NCBI GenBank assembly: GCA_024867545.1
Contig: JANFNE010000012.1
Coordinates: 124,001 to 188,000 of the forward strand
From: Phytopythium helicoides
Lineage: Eukaryota; Oomycota; Peronosporomycetes; Pythiales; Pythiaceae
DNA: 64,000 nucleotides
Direction: 5' to 3'
A program made the position numbers and the translations under genes. The notes below the pieces were generated by a model that was given only the letters and a program-made list of their open reading frames with translations, was not told where the DNA came from and ran no database searches. Within the stretch, counting starts at the first letter, position 1. The number at the start of each line of letters is the position of its first letter. Below are positions 20,882 through 32,715 of this stretch, piece by piece.

Positions 20882-21189
20882 GGACGGCGAGTGAGAAAAT
20901 GGAGTACATAGGAGCTAGGGTTTGCTTCTCTGGTCAGCAAGGAGAGTGATAATTTAACAGTTTTGCCACATGCATGCTCAGCTTTGACTTTTTTCATTTG
21001 CAAAGCATTCAGAGCTGTTCCAGCTCGTTAAGCATCCAGGGCACAGTCTTTATTCCGTGCTTCAGAACTCATGTACAGACTCAAGTTAAAGCCCAAGCTG
21101 TGTTCAACACATTGGAGCAGGTTTGGCCATTTCATGCAGCGCTCGCTTCCTGACCGGATGGAGCGCCAATGAAACGCGACAGTAGCAGC
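20882..21189. other. Shared 3' flank of two convergent genes
   Basis: This spacer holds the 3' ends of both convergent genes. Much of it has a decayed homologue at about 32720-33290, so it was part of a segmental duplication. Confidence 0.6.
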
Positions 21190-24100
21190 TCAGCCACACG
21201 ACTCAACTCCTAATATTTCGTAGCACTTTCGCTTCCACGGGTGAGCAACCGAGCCATAGTCATCATCATCATCACCCTCCCCAATATTCACAAATGCAGC
21301 AGCCAGTAGCTTGTCCAAACGACGATGAAGATCGTATCCTTGCAAAGCCAACTCCGTAAAGTCTATAAGTGAATCCGAGCGTGTCGATATCGTCGATAAC
21401 CTTGACTGAGCGTCAACAGCAAACTCACGAAGTTGATGCAATGCATCCACATCTCCGTTGATATGTGTCAGAATGTCTTCGACTCGAGTCCACAGCAACT
21501 CATGGATTTGATAAATCTTGTCTAGAGATCCCAAATTTCGGTTGGCGTTTCGTTCGTGTGTAATGTGGCTCCTGGTCGATGACGCCAGAGCTGGAACATC
21601 TAGTTGTGACGATGTGCTTGTTGACTGGTCTGGTGGTTGTTGCTTATGCTGCTGACGTATCCCAGCCAACATCGACAACTCATCCACGACCGTGCAGATC
21701 TGGATTCGTTCTCTGGGATTGAACTTACACATCTTCTCGACCAGTTGCCACTGAGCATCTGTACATCCAGCTGGACGATCAGGAAGCTTGTTCCGCTTCA
21801 TCAAGTACTTCACAACGCCTCTGTCCAAATCTTTCCACGGAACCCGTGGTCGCACCTCGTCTTGTTCGTCAGGTTTAGCCGATGCTGTTTCAACCACTCG
21901 AAGTGCCTCGACAATGCACATTCCGAACGAAAACACATCTGACTTGAAACTAGGGGTTGCCGTTTCTCCTAGCATCAGCTCTGGGGCCAGCCAGTGCCAT
22001 GCACCGGTGATGTTCCCAGATTTGTCCGAGTCGCTATTACCGTCAACACTCGCAGCCAAACTCAAACCAAAATCCGTCACCTTCGCCTTCTTGTCACTGC
22101 CCACTACAATATTGTTGCACTTCAGGTCACAATGCACAATACCACGTTCGTGCAAATACAACAGACCGAGAGCAGCTTCGTGGAGTTTCTTCCAAATCTC
22201 ATCAGGGTGCATCGCGAGATATTTGTCAAGGGACCCGCTCGACGCATATTCACATACGAAGAACGGTTGACGTCCGACGTGACAGGCACCAAACAGACGT
22301 ACGACATGAGGGTGACTGAGCTTGAACCAGATGTTTGCTTCCTCCTCGAACATTCTGCGATCTTCAGCTTGTAATGACTTTGGGATAGTTGATCGTATAT
22401 TTGAGGGAAGACTCTGTGACGATGTGAAAGATGCAGTCACTGCCCATGTTGCAGACGATTCGATATCGCCATCGAACAGTGATTCCAATCGCTTGACGAC
22501 CACATCCGAATCCAACCACTTTGCAAGGTGCACACTTCCAAAGCCACCATTGCCGATCTGCTTCCCGCGCATGTCTGCCAATTCGTACCAAGGTATGAAC
22601 CATACGGGAAGATTGGTCGAAATGAGTCCACTTGCATCCAACCTACTCTTCAGATCGTTGTATGTCTTCATCATGAGCTCGCGCTGATCATCAGTGTAGG
22701 TTGTGCTGTCCCTATTGATCTCGGAGTACAGATACGCCAGAAACGCTGCAAGCTCCTCAGTCGTTTCGAGTTCGTCTAGAATCAGCATGGTCTTCGAGAT
22801 CTCTGGCATGAACACCGGAGTTACTTGTGAGCGATAATGATCGCTATGTTCAGAATTTACTATTACAGCATCGTCATCGTGGTACTCACAAATTCCAAGC
22901 TGAGTCTTGAGGTCGGTAATACGTCGACGTAAGGCGTACAAGGCACTTGCAGTGGCTCTCATTGAAGACAACTGAGTTACAAGAGTGGTTTGGTTGGCAT
23001 TTTCGACCAGCCTTGTAGTATCTTGCAGCAAGAAGTGCATTTTCTCCATCACATGTTGGGGCGGCGACGTCTCTTGGATGATATCGTAGATTTCCACGAG
23101 GTCATCGATAACTGACTGACCGAGATCAGATTTGGTTGTAGCTGCAGCGGGATTTTTGCGAGTGCCTAGTAGTTTTGCCCACTGTGTTGCCAATTCGTTG
23201 CGCCAGCTTTCAGAACCTCTGGTATTTTGCTCTGACTGATTGTGCATTGTTGGGCTGATGCTATCGCGCTCTTGTGTGGAAAAATCACCAAACAGCCGAA
23301 CACAAGCAGAGGCAGGCGGCCTGAGAGTCGGATCGAGGCAGAACAGTTGAGCCAACAATTGTCTGACGTCTTCCAATACTTCTGCAGGTTGGTACATATC
23401 GCGATCCCTTGTTACTGGATCCCAATAATGTTTGGCCGATCTTGCCCAGCGCTCAGAAGCTGCATGCCACGGGATCTCTCTCGTCAGCATTTCAACGACA
23501 CACAAACCTAGGGCGTACACATCAGATGCTTGTGATGGCTTCCCACCCTTCAACAACTCTGGTGACTGCCAACGCATTGAACCAACAAAACCACGAGAAT
23601 TACCTGACACCGAGACAAAACTACCTCGTCTCGAGCTCGAAGATCCGCTCAAACCAAAGTTTGCAAGCTTGGCTTGATCGTCATCTCCCATAAGAATGTT
23701 GCTCCCACGCAAGTCTCCATGAATGATACCACGTTCGTGCAAATACGCTAGTCCCAGTGCTGCATGGTGCAGATATCGCCACGGTCTTCGATTCTTCCTA
23801 GGACATGCTTTCAGATACTCCACTACCGACCCTTTACTTGCCAGCTCACATACAAACAAGTTGTGACCCACATCACACGCACCATAGAGTTTCAACACAT
23901 TTGGATGTCGTAACTCATGCCACAGTGTCACTTCGTCGTAAAAAGTCGTGTTGGCTGCGTCGGATATGAACAGTTTCAATGCGACTGGGGCGTCGAGCCA
24001 CGTAGCAATGAAGTCAGCGGCGGTACTGCTAGCGTCGGTTGCTTTTGTGACGTCGAGGTCGAATGGAGATATGACCAGGTCAGAGTGACTTGACGAAATT

Positions 24101-25620
24101 GTAGTAGTTGGGTTAGCATCCCATTTGGCAACTGTCGGCAACAAAATGGATCTTGACTCATACCGTGTGAGCATTCGATGAATATCTAAGTATCCTTTTC
24201 GTGCAGCAACAGTAGCTGCTGTAAAGCCATCCCTATTAACGATCTTGCTATCAGCTCCGCTGTCGATGAGACACTTCACAACATCCAATCGACCCGATTC
24301 TGCAGCCCTGATCAAAACCGTGTCGCCGTTCTTATCAGTAGAGTTTGCATCAGTCCCATGCTCAAGGAGATACTTTACAACGCTCAAGCGAGCAGACTCT
24401 GCAGCTCTGGATAATGCTGTCTCGTTATTCAAAACATTGGAAGTTGCACCGGCACCGCGTTCGACAAAGAATTTCACAACACTCAGCCGACCATTTGATG
24501 CAGCCTTTATGAATGCTGTGTCTCCAGCACGGTCAGTTGCATTTTCATCTGCGCCGCGATCAATCAAGTACTTCACAACGGCTAAATGACCGTTCTCAGC
24601 TGCTCGTATCAAGACTGATCGACCATCGCTGTCACAGGTATTTACGTCAGCACCATGCTCAACGAGGTATTCCACGACACTCAATCGACCAATCGAAGCT
24701 GTCAATATCAGAACCGTGGATATGTCGTTATGAGTAGCAGCCATAGTGTCACCATGCTCCATGAAGTACTTCACAACCTCCAAGTGACCATTTCCAGCAG
24801 CCTTCGTCAAAGCTGTCTCTCCATCTTTGTCTATGGCGCCCATATCAGCACCGTGCTCGCCAAGATATTGCACAACATCCAAGCGTCCATTTGACGCAGA
24901 AAGTATCAAAGCTGTCCATCCGCTGATGTCAATCGCATTCACATCCGCACCGTACTCTACGAGAAACTTGATGATGCCCAAGCGACCCGCTCTTGTAGCT
25001 TTCATCAACGCCGTCTCTCCATTGTAGTCAGTGGCGTTTACATCAGCGCTCCGCTCAACGAGGTACTTCACAATATTCAAGCGACCACCCGTTGCGGCCC
25101 AGATCAAAGCTGTCTGCCCATCTTTGCCGGTAGCGTTCACATCAGCGCCATGCTCAACGAGGAACTTCACAACATCCCATTCACGCCTTGCTGCTGCCTT
25201 CATCAAAGCCGTCCAGCGGTCGTTACCGGCAGCGTTCACATCGGCGCCATGCTCAACAAGAACCGTCACAGCATCCAAGTGGCCCCACAGAGCAGACCAC
25301 ATCAAAGCTGTCTCTCTGTCGTGGCCAGCAGCATTTACATCTGCGCCACACTCAACAAGGTACCTCACAACGCCCCATTGGCCGTGTGCTGCTGCCTGAA
25401 TCAACGCCGTCTGTCCATCAATGCCAGCACCATCGATATGTGCGCCACGGCTAACTAAGAACTTCACAACTTCCAAGTGGCCATTGGCAGCAGCTTCCAC
25501 CAGCGTCATTCTCCCTTCTCCATCTTTTGAATTCACATTAGCGCCACCGTCGACAACACGTCGCACAACAGCCAACTCTCCCTCTTCAGCAGCTGCAAAC
25601 AGTTCTTCCTCCGTCACCAT
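21190..25620 (-). CDS. Ankyrin - pseudokinase - protein kinase (tandem kinase) protein
   Basis: The 1476-residue intronless gene encodes about 15 ankyrin repeats of 33 residues (residues 1-495), then two kinase-like domains. Domain 1 (about 520-790) keeps the VALK lysine (K549), an HGD aspartate (D636) and the following asparagine, but has no glycine-rich loop and has NFG (N654) in place of DFG, so it is a predicted pseudokinase. A helical linker follows. Domain 2 (about 1010-1290) looks active: GNGGFGSV loop near 1022, K1043, HCD with D1165, DFG with D1183 and LAPE. It resembles TKL-type kinases. The C-terminal 180 residues are acidic near the end. The order pseudokinase then kinase recalls JAKs, suggesting that domain 1 regulates domain 2; this is inference. 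It probably acts in signalling with partners bound through the ankyrin repeats. Confidence 0.9.
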   Translation of the reverse strand: MVTEEELFAAAEEGELAVVRRVVDGGANVNSKDGEGRMTLVEAAANGHLEVVKFLVSRGAHIDGAGIDGQTALIQAAAHGQWGVVRYLVECGADVNAAGHDRETALMWSALWGHLDAVTVLVEHGADVNAAGNDRWTALMKAAARREWDVVKFLVEHGADVNATGKDGQTALIWAATGGRLNIVKYLVERSADVNATDYNGETALMKATRAGRLGIIKFLVEYGADVNAIDISGWTALILSASNGRLDVVQYLGEHGADMGAIDKDGETALTKAAGNGHLEVVKYFMEHGDTMAATHNDISTVLILTASIGRLSVVEYLVEHGADVNTCDSDGRSVLIRAAENGHLAVVKYLIDRGADENATDRAGDTAFIKAASNGRLSVVKFFVERGAGATSNVLNNETALSRAAESARLSVVKYLLEHGTDANSTDKNGDTVLIRAAESGRLDVVKCLIDSGADSKIVNRDGFTAATVAARKGYLDIHRMLTRYESRSILLPTVAKWDANPTTTISSSHSDLVISPFDLDVTKATDASSTAADFIATWLDAPVALKLFISDAANTTFYDEVTLWHELRHPNVLKLYGACDVGHNLFVCELASKGSVVEYLKACPRKNRRPWRYLHHAALGLAYLHERGIIHGDLRGSNILMGDDDQAKLANFGLSGSSSSRRGSFVSVSGNSRGFVGSMRWQSPELLKGGKPSQASDVYALGLCVVEMLTREIPWHAASERWARSAKHYWDPVTRDRDMYQPAEVLEDVRQLLAQLFCLDPTLRPPASACVRLFGDFSTQERDSISPTMHNQSEQNTRGSESWRNELATQWAKLLGTRKNPAAATTKSDLGQSVIDDLVEIYDIIQETSPPQHVMEKMHFLLQDTTRLVENANQTTLVTQLSSMRATASALYALRRRITDLKTQLGICEYHDDDAVIVNSEHSDHYRSQVTPVFMPEISKTMLILDELETTEELAAFLAYLYSEINRDSTTYTDDQRELMMKTYNDLKSRLDASGLISTNLPVWFIPWYELADMRGKQIGNGGFGSVHLAKWLDSDVVVKRLESLFDGDIESSATWAVTASFTSSQSLPSNIRSTIPKSLQAEDRRMFEEEANIWFKLSHPHVVRLFGACHVGRQPFFVCEYASSGSLDKYLAMHPDEIWKKLHEAALGLLYLHERGIVHCDLKCNNIVVGSDKKAKVTDFGLSLAASVDGNSDSDKSGNITGAWHWLAPELMLGETATPSFKSDVFSFGMCIVEALRVVETASAKPDEQDEVRPRVPWKDLDRGVVKYLMKRNKLPDRPAGCTDAQWQLVEKMCKFNPRERIQICTVVDELSMLAGIRQQHKQQPPDQSTSTSSQLDVPALASSTRSHITHERNANRNLGSLDKIYQIHELLWTRVEDILTHINGDVDALHQLREFAVDAQSRLSTISTRSDSLIDFTELALQGYDLHRRLDKLLAAAFVNIGEGDDDDDYGSVAHPWKRKCYEILGVESCG

Positions 25621-26445
25621 CGCTTCACACAGTTTGGGTCACGACGAGCCCTCCTCTCCCTCCAACTCCGCGGCAGGATCCACACGAATCGACCGCTTGC
25701 CGAGCGATCAAACGCCGACGACAGCGACAACAGCGTCCGCGACTGCGAACCCGTCAGAGGGTGGCAGCTCCCTGGTCCATCACGCTCCCTTCCACCAATC
25801 AGACGCCGTCGCGTGCTCCGATGGCTCCACATCCTGCTTGAAGTGGTGGTGCTGCAGTAGCTGGTTGACGGAGGGATCTTGGTGTCATGGGGCATGAATG
25901 AGCAAAAGGCAAAGCTCATGGCTCGACTTCTGGAACTCGAGACGCTGCAGATTGTTGTGGCTACTGCAGAGAGTTACCATGTTGCATTGCGTCAGTCGCT
26001 GAGGCAATTGAGAAGCCACCCCTACCTTTGTAAGCGAGATCCGTGGTGGTGATGCAGTCGAAATACCACGGTCAACTGCTCATTCACCATGGCAAGAGAT
26101 GGCCGTCCATTTGAACGAAGTTGCTGGGCCTCAAGAGAGGATTACTCGTGAGCAAGTTTTCACTTAAGCTCCAACTCGCTGTTTGAGGCCAAAGCCTACG
26201 GATACCAGCTTTGGGATAAACCAAACCTATTCACGACGTCACAGCGCACTCCAGGGAACCCATTGCTAACTCAGCTCAGCATTTCATATTATAGGCTCAA
26301 TCACTCATGTCATATCAACAAGCATGCAACACTGCACATTCCAAGCATCATATCACACCTCAATTCATCTCTTCCACGAATTGGGACCCAGCTAGCGCAA
26401 GCCTAGCGAGCAGAGTCAGCGTACAACAACATTCCATAGCAAAAC
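25621..26445. other. Upstream region of the ankyrin-kinase gene
   Basis: About 825 bp between the ankyrin-kinase start and the satellite. The minus strand has GCTCATTC at 25896-25903, an initiator-like start about 280 bp from the ATG, with a poor second half. No gene is seen. Confidence 0.4.
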
Positions 26446-29400
26446 GAGTGAATGAGCGAGCCGAGTCGTCTTCCACGACGGCCGCCATCACCGACTCGTA
26501 CTCGACGAGCGATGCGTCTACGTTGGGCCTTCTCGCAGTGGGGGAGCGAGCCTGGTCCGTCCGCCACAGCAGCATGAAAGAGTGAGTGAGCGAGCCGAGT
26601 CGTCTTCCACGACGGCCGCCATCACCGACTCGTACTCGACGAGCGATGCGTCTACGTTGGGCCTTCTCGCAGTGGGGGAGCGAGCCTGGTCCGTCCGCCA
26701 CAGCAGCATGAAAGAGTGAGTGAGCGAGCCGAGTCGTCTTCCACGACGGCCGCCATCACCGACTCGTACTCGACGAGCGATGCGTCTACGTTGGGCCTTC
26801 TCGCAGTGGGGGAGCGAGCCTGGTCCGTCCGCCACAGCAGCACGAAAGAGTGAGTGAGCGAGCCGAGTCGTCTTCCACGACGGCCGCCATCACCGACTCG
26901 TACTCGACGAGCGATGCGTCTACGTTGGGCCTTCTCGCAGTGGGGGAGCGAGCCTGGTCCGTCCGCCACAGCAGCACGAAAGAGTGAGTGAGCGAGCCGA
27001 GTCGTCTTCCACGACGGCCGCCATCACCGACTCGTACTCGACGAGCGATGCGTCTACGTTGGGCCTTCTCGCAGTGGGGGAGCGAGCCTGGTCCGTCCGC
27101 CACAGCAGCACGAAAGAGTGAGTGAGCGAGCCGAGTCGTCTTCCACGACGGCCGCCATCACCGACTCGTACTCGACGAGCGATGCGTCTACGTTGGGCCT
27201 TCTCGCAGTGGGGGAGCGAGCCTGGTCCGTCCGCCACAGCAGCACGAAAGAGTGAGTGAGCGAGCCGAGTCGTCTTCCACGACGGCCGCCATCACCGACT
27301 CGTACTCGACGAGCGATGCGTCTACGTTGGGCCTTCTCGCAGTGGGGGAGCGAGCCTGGTCCGTCCGCCACAGCAGCACGAAAGAGTGAGTGAGCGAGCC
27401 GAGTCGTCTTCCACGACGGCCGCCATCACCGACTCGTACTCGACGAGCGATGCGTCTGCGTTGGGCCTTCTCGCAGTGGGGGAGCGAGCCTGGTCCGTCC
27501 GCCACAGCAGCACGAAAGAGTGAGTGAGCGAGCCGAGTCGTCTTCCACGACGGCCGCCATCACCGACTCGTACTCGACGAGCGATGCGTCTACGTTGGGC
27601 CTTCTCGCAGTGGGGGAGCGAGCCTGGTCCGTCCGCCACAGCAGCACGAAAGAGTGAGTGAGCGAGCCGAGTCGTCTTCCACGACGGCCGCCATCACCGA
27701 CTCGTACTCGACGAGCGATGCGTCTACGTTGGGCCTTCTCGCAGTGGGGGAGCGAGCCTGGTCCGTCCGCCACAGCAGCACGAAAGAGTGAGTGAGCGAG
27801 CCGAGTCGTCTTCCACGACGGCCGCCATCACCGACTCGTACTCGACGAGCGATGCGTCTACGTTGGGCCTTCTCGCAGTGGGGGAGCGAGCCTGGTCCGT
27901 CCGCCACAGCAGCACGAAAGAGTGAGTGAGCGAGCCGAGTCGTCTTCCACGACGGCCGCCATCACCGACTCGTACTCGACGAGCGATGCGTCTACGTTGG
28001 GCCTTCTCGCAGTGGGGGAGCGAGCCTGGTCCGTCCGCCACAGCAGCACGAAAGAGTGAGTGAGCGAGCCGAGTCGTCTTCCACGACGGCCGCCATCACC
28101 GACTCGTACTCGACGAGCGATGCGTCTACGTTGGGCCTTCTCGCAGTGGGGGAGCGAGCCTGGTCCGTCCGCCACAGCAGCACGAAAGAGTGAGTGAGCG
28201 AGCCGAGTCGTCTTCCACGACGGCCGCCATCACCGACTCGTACTCGACGAGCGATGCGTCTACGTTGGGCCTTCTCGCAGTGGGGGAGCGAGCCTGGTCC
28301 GTCCGCCACAGCAGCACGAAAGAGTGAGTGAGCGAGCCGAGTCGTCTTCCACGACGGCCGCCATCACCGACTCGTACTCGACGAGCGATGCGTCTACGTT
28401 GGGCCTTCTCGCAGTGGGGGAGCGAGCCTGGTCCGTCCGCCACAGCAGCACGAAAGAGTGAGTGAGCGAGCCGAGTCGTCTTCCACGACGGCCGCCATCA
28501 CCGACTCGTACTCGACGAGCGATGCGTCTACGTTGGGCCTTCTCGCAGTGGGGGAGCGAGCCTGGTCCGTCCGCCACAGCAGCACGAAAGAGTGAGTGAG
28601 CGAGCCGAGTCGTCTTCCACGACGGCCGCCATCACCGACTCGTACTCGACGAGCGATGCGTCTACGTTGGGCCTTCTCGCAGTGGGGGAGCGAGCCTGGT
28701 CCGTCCGCCACAGCAGCACGAAAGAGTGAGTGAGCGAGCCGAGTCGTCTTCCACGACGGCCGCCATCACCGACTCGTACTCGACGAGCGATGCGTCTACG
28801 TTGGGCCTTCTCGCAGTGGGGGAGCGAGCCTGGTCCGTCCGCCACAGCAGCACGAAAGAGTGAGTGAGCGAGCCGAGTCGTCTTCCACGACGGCCGCCAT
28901 CACCGACTCGTACTCGACGAGCGATGCGTCTACGTTGGGCCTTCTCGCAGTGGGGGAGCGAGCCTGGTCCGTCCGCCACAGCAGCACGAAAGAGTGAGTG
29001 AGCGAGCCGAGTCGTCTTCCACGACGGCCGCCATCACCGACTCGTACTCGACGAGCGATGCGTCTACGTTGGGCCTTCTCGCAGTGGGGGAGCGAGCCTG
29101 GTCCGTCCGCCACAGCAGCACGAAAGAGTGAGTGAGCGAGCCGAGTCGTCTTCCACGACGGCCGCCATCACCGACTCGTACTCGACGAGCGATGCGTCTA
29201 CGTTGGGCCTTCTCGCAGTGGGGGAGCGAGCCTGGTCCGTCCGCCACAGCAGCACGAAAGAGTGAGTGAGCGAGCCGAGTCGTCTTCCACGACGGCCGCC
29301 ATCACCGACTCGTACTCGACGAGCGATGCGTCTACGTTGGGCCTTCTCGCAGTGGGGGAGCGAGCCTGGTCCGTCCGCCACAGCAGCACGAAAGAGTGAG

Positions 29401-32292
29401 TGAGCGAGCCGAGTCGTCTTCCACGACGGCCGCCATCACCGACTCGTACTCGACGAGCGATGCGTCTACGTTGGGCCTTCTCGCAGTGGGGGAGCGAGCC
29501 TGGTCCGTCCGCCACAGCAGCACGAAAGAGTGAGTGAGCGAGCCGAGTCGTCTTCCACGACGGCCGCCATCACCGACTCGTACTCGACGAGCGATGCGTC
29601 TACGTTGGGCCTTCTCGCAGTGGGGGAGCGAGCCTGGTCCGTCCGCCACAGCAGCACGAAAGAGTGAGTGAGCGAGCCGAGTCGTCTTCCACGACGGCCG
29701 CCATCACCGACTCGTACTCGACGAGCGATGCGTCTACGTTGGGCCTTCTCGCAGTGGGGGAGCGAGCCTGGTCCGTCCGCCACAGCAGCACGAAAGAGTG
29801 AGTGAGCGAGCCGAGTCGTCTTCCACGACGGCCGCCATCACCGACTCGTACTCGACGAGCGATGCGTCTACGTTGGGCCTTCTCGCAGTGGGGGAGCGAG
29901 CCTGGTCCGTCCGCCACAGCAGCACGAAAGAGTGAGTGAGCGAGCCGAGTCGTCTTCCACGACGGCCGCCATCACCGACTCGTACTCGACGAGCGATGCG
30001 TCTACGTTGGGCCTTCTCGCAGTGGGGGAGCGAGCCTGGTCCGTCCGCCACAGCAGCACGAAAGAGTGAGTGAGCGAGCCGAGTCGTCTTCCACGACGGC
30101 CGCCATCACCGACTCGTACTCGACGAGCGATGCGTCTACGTTGGGCCTTCTCGCAGTGGGGGAGCGAGCCTGGTCCGTCCGCCACAGCAGCACGAAAGAG
30201 TGAGTGAGCGAGCCGAGTCGTCTTCCACGACGGCCGCCATCACCGACTCGTACTCGACGAGCGATGCGTCTACGTTGGGCCTTCTCGCAGTGGGGGAGCG
30301 AGCCTGGTCCGTCCGCCACAGCAGCACGAAAGAGTGAGTGAGCGAGCCGAGTCGTCTTCCACGACGGCCGCCATCACCGACTCGTACTCGACGAGCGATG
30401 CGTCTACGTTGGGCCTTCTCGCAGTGGGGGAGCGAGCCTGGTCCGTCCGCCACAGCAGCACGAAAGAGTGAGTGAGCGAGCCGAGTCGTCTTCCACGACG
30501 GCCGCCATCACCGACTCGTACTCGACGAGCGATGCGTCTACGTTGGGCCTTCTCGCAGTGGGGGAGCGAGCCTGGTCCGTCCGCCACAGCAGCACGAAAG
30601 AGTGAGTGAGCGAGCCGAGTCGTCTTCCACGACGGCCGCCATCACCGACTCGTACTCGACGAGCGATGCGTCTACGTTGGGCCTTCTCGCAGTGGGGGAG
30701 CGAGCCTGGTCCGTCCGCCACAGCAGCACGAAAGAGTGAGTGAGCGAGCCGAGTCGTCTTCCACGACGGCCGCCATCACCGACTCGTACTCGACGAGCGA
30801 TGCGTCTACGTTGGGCCTTCTCGCAGTGGGGGAGCGAGCCTGGTCCGTCCGCCACAGCAGCACGAAAGAGTGAGTGAGCGAGCCGAGTCGTCTTCCACGA
30901 CGGCCGCCATCACCGACTCGTACTCGACGAGCGATGCGTCTACGTTGGGCCTTCTCGCAGTGGGGGAGCGAGCCTGGTCCGTCCGCCACAGCAGCACGAA
31001 AGAGTGAGTGAGCGAGCCGAGTCGTCTTCCACGACGGCCGCCATCACCGACTCGTACTCGACGAGCGATGCGTCTACGTTGGGCCTTCTCGCAGTGGGGG
31101 AGCGAGCCTGGTCCGTCCGCCACAGCAGCACGAAAGAGTGAGTGAGCGAGCCGAGTCGTCTTCCACGACGGCCGCCATCACCGACTCGTACTCGACGAGC
31201 GATGCGTCTACGTTGGGCCTTCTCGCAGTGGGGGAGCGAGCCTGGTCCGTCCGCCACAGCAGCACGAAAGAGTGAGTGAGCGAGCCGAGTCGTCTTCCAC
31301 GACGGCCGCCATCACCGACTCGTACTCGACGAGCGATGCGTCTACGTTGGGCCTTCTCGCAGTGGGGGAGCGAGCCTGGTCCGTCCGCCACAGCAGCACG
31401 AAAGAGTGAGTGAGCGAGCCGAGTCGTCTTCCACGACGGCCGCCATCACCGACTCGTACTCGACGAGCGATGCGTCTACGTTGGGCCTTCTCGCAGTGGG
31501 GGAGCGAGCCTGGTCCGTCCGCCACAGCAGCACGAAAGAGTGAGTGAGCGAGCCGAGTCGTCTTCCACGACGGCCGCCATCACCGACTCGTACTCGACGA
31601 GCGATGCGTCTACGTTGGGCCTTCTCGCAGTGGGGGAGCGAGCCTGGTCCGTCCGCCACAGCAGCACGAAAGAGTGAGTGAGCGAGCCGAGTCGTCTTCC
31701 ACGACGGCCGCCATCACCGACTCGTACTCGACGAGCGATGCGTCTACGTTGGGCCTTCTCGCAGTGGGGGAGCGAGCCTGGTCCGTCCGCCACAGCAGCA
31801 CGAAAGAGTGAGTGAGCGAGCCGAGTCGTCTTCCACGACGGCCGCCATCACCGACTCGTACTCGACGAGCGATGCGTCTGCGTTGGGCCTTCTCGCAGTG
31901 GGGGAGCGAGCCTGGTCCGTCCGCCACAGCAGCACGAAAGAGTGAGTGAGCGAGCCGAGTCGTCTTCCACGACGGCCGCCATCACCGACTCGTACTCGAC
32001 GAGCGATGCGTCTACGTTGGGCCTTCTCGCAGTGGGGGAGCGAGCCTGGTCCGTCCGCCACAGCAGCACGAAAGAGTGAGTGAGCGAGCCGAGTCGTCTT
32101 CCACGACGGCCGCCATCACCGACTCGTACTCGACGAGCGATGCGTCTACGTTGGGCCTTCTCGCAGTGGGGGAGCGAGCCTGGTCCGTCCGCCACAGCAG
32201 CACGAAAGAGTGAGTGAGCGAGCCGAGTCGTCTTCCACGACGGCCGCCATCACCGACTCGTACTCGACGAGCGATGCGTCTGCGTTGGGCCT
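26446..32292. repeat. 134-bp satellite array, about 43.6 copies
   Basis: A tandem array with an exact 134-bp period. Units are almost invariant: by eye the differences are a T for C at the CACGAAAG site in the first two units (CATGAAAG), an A in the first GAGTGAGT, and G for A in TCTACG at 27458, 31880 and 32282. Each unit contains CGAGTCG and CGACTCG as inverted repeats separated by 23 bases (26462-26468 and 26492-26498 in the first unit). Because 134 is not a multiple of three, the frame rotates and every 105-codon minus-strand frame ends after about 2.4 units, so it is not treated as coding. Confidence 0.97.
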
Positions 32293-32640
32293 CCTCCCTC
32301 TTCGCCTACGTGTCACGAAACCGTCAGCAAACCCACCACAGCCCACCGCCCCTTTTAACTCCTCACCTTCACCTACGTAGCTTGGCTTCTGGCTTGTGAT
32401 GTCGTCGTCACTTGCGCTGGAGCTGGCGGATCTGGAAGTGACGAGACCATGAGGCGAGGCGACCTGGAAGAGAAGGAACGATCCTGAAAAGGCGCGGTGT
32501 GCGGGGATTGGGTGGAATCCTATATGTTTTGACCAATCAACGAGATTTTGATTCTGTTTTGACCAATGGCCGAGCGCTAAGGAGAAATGACCCAATACAC
32601 AGATGTGAACCGTGGGGTGTTACGAGTTTTGTGGGTGGTG
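32293..32640. other. Right flank of the satellite
   Basis: About 350 bp of unique sequence. On the minus strand the reading frame continuing into the last satellite unit looks somewhat protein-like (acidic Ser/Asp stretch, then Gly-rich), but no family is recognised. Confidence 0.4.
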
Positions 32641-32649
32641 AAACGAATT

Positions 32650-32715
32650 GCGTTGAAGAAGTTGATGGCCGCCGAGCAAGCTCTTCCAGCAATTCAATGT
32701 GATGAACAAAGCATT
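32650..32715 (+). pseudogene. Remnant of the 3' end of the long START/FYVE-like gene
   Basis: GTTGATGGCCGCCGAGC and the following ATGTGATGAACAAAGC match the last codons of the 603-residue gene (around 20812-20875, coding MAAER...MMNN). The similarity continues into its 3' flank (AGGGTTTGCTYCYCTGRTCA at 32750 and 20920). Confidence 0.65.

Noticed and set aside
26518..32203. Series of 105-codon minus-strand frames in every satellite unit
   Set aside because: They are the same sequence shifted by 134 bp, overlap each other and end because the unit length is not a multiple of three; they are a by-product of the repeat.
26446..32292. CRISPR array
   Set aside because: The units are directly contiguous 134-bp repeats with no unique spacers, in a eukaryotic nuclear context.
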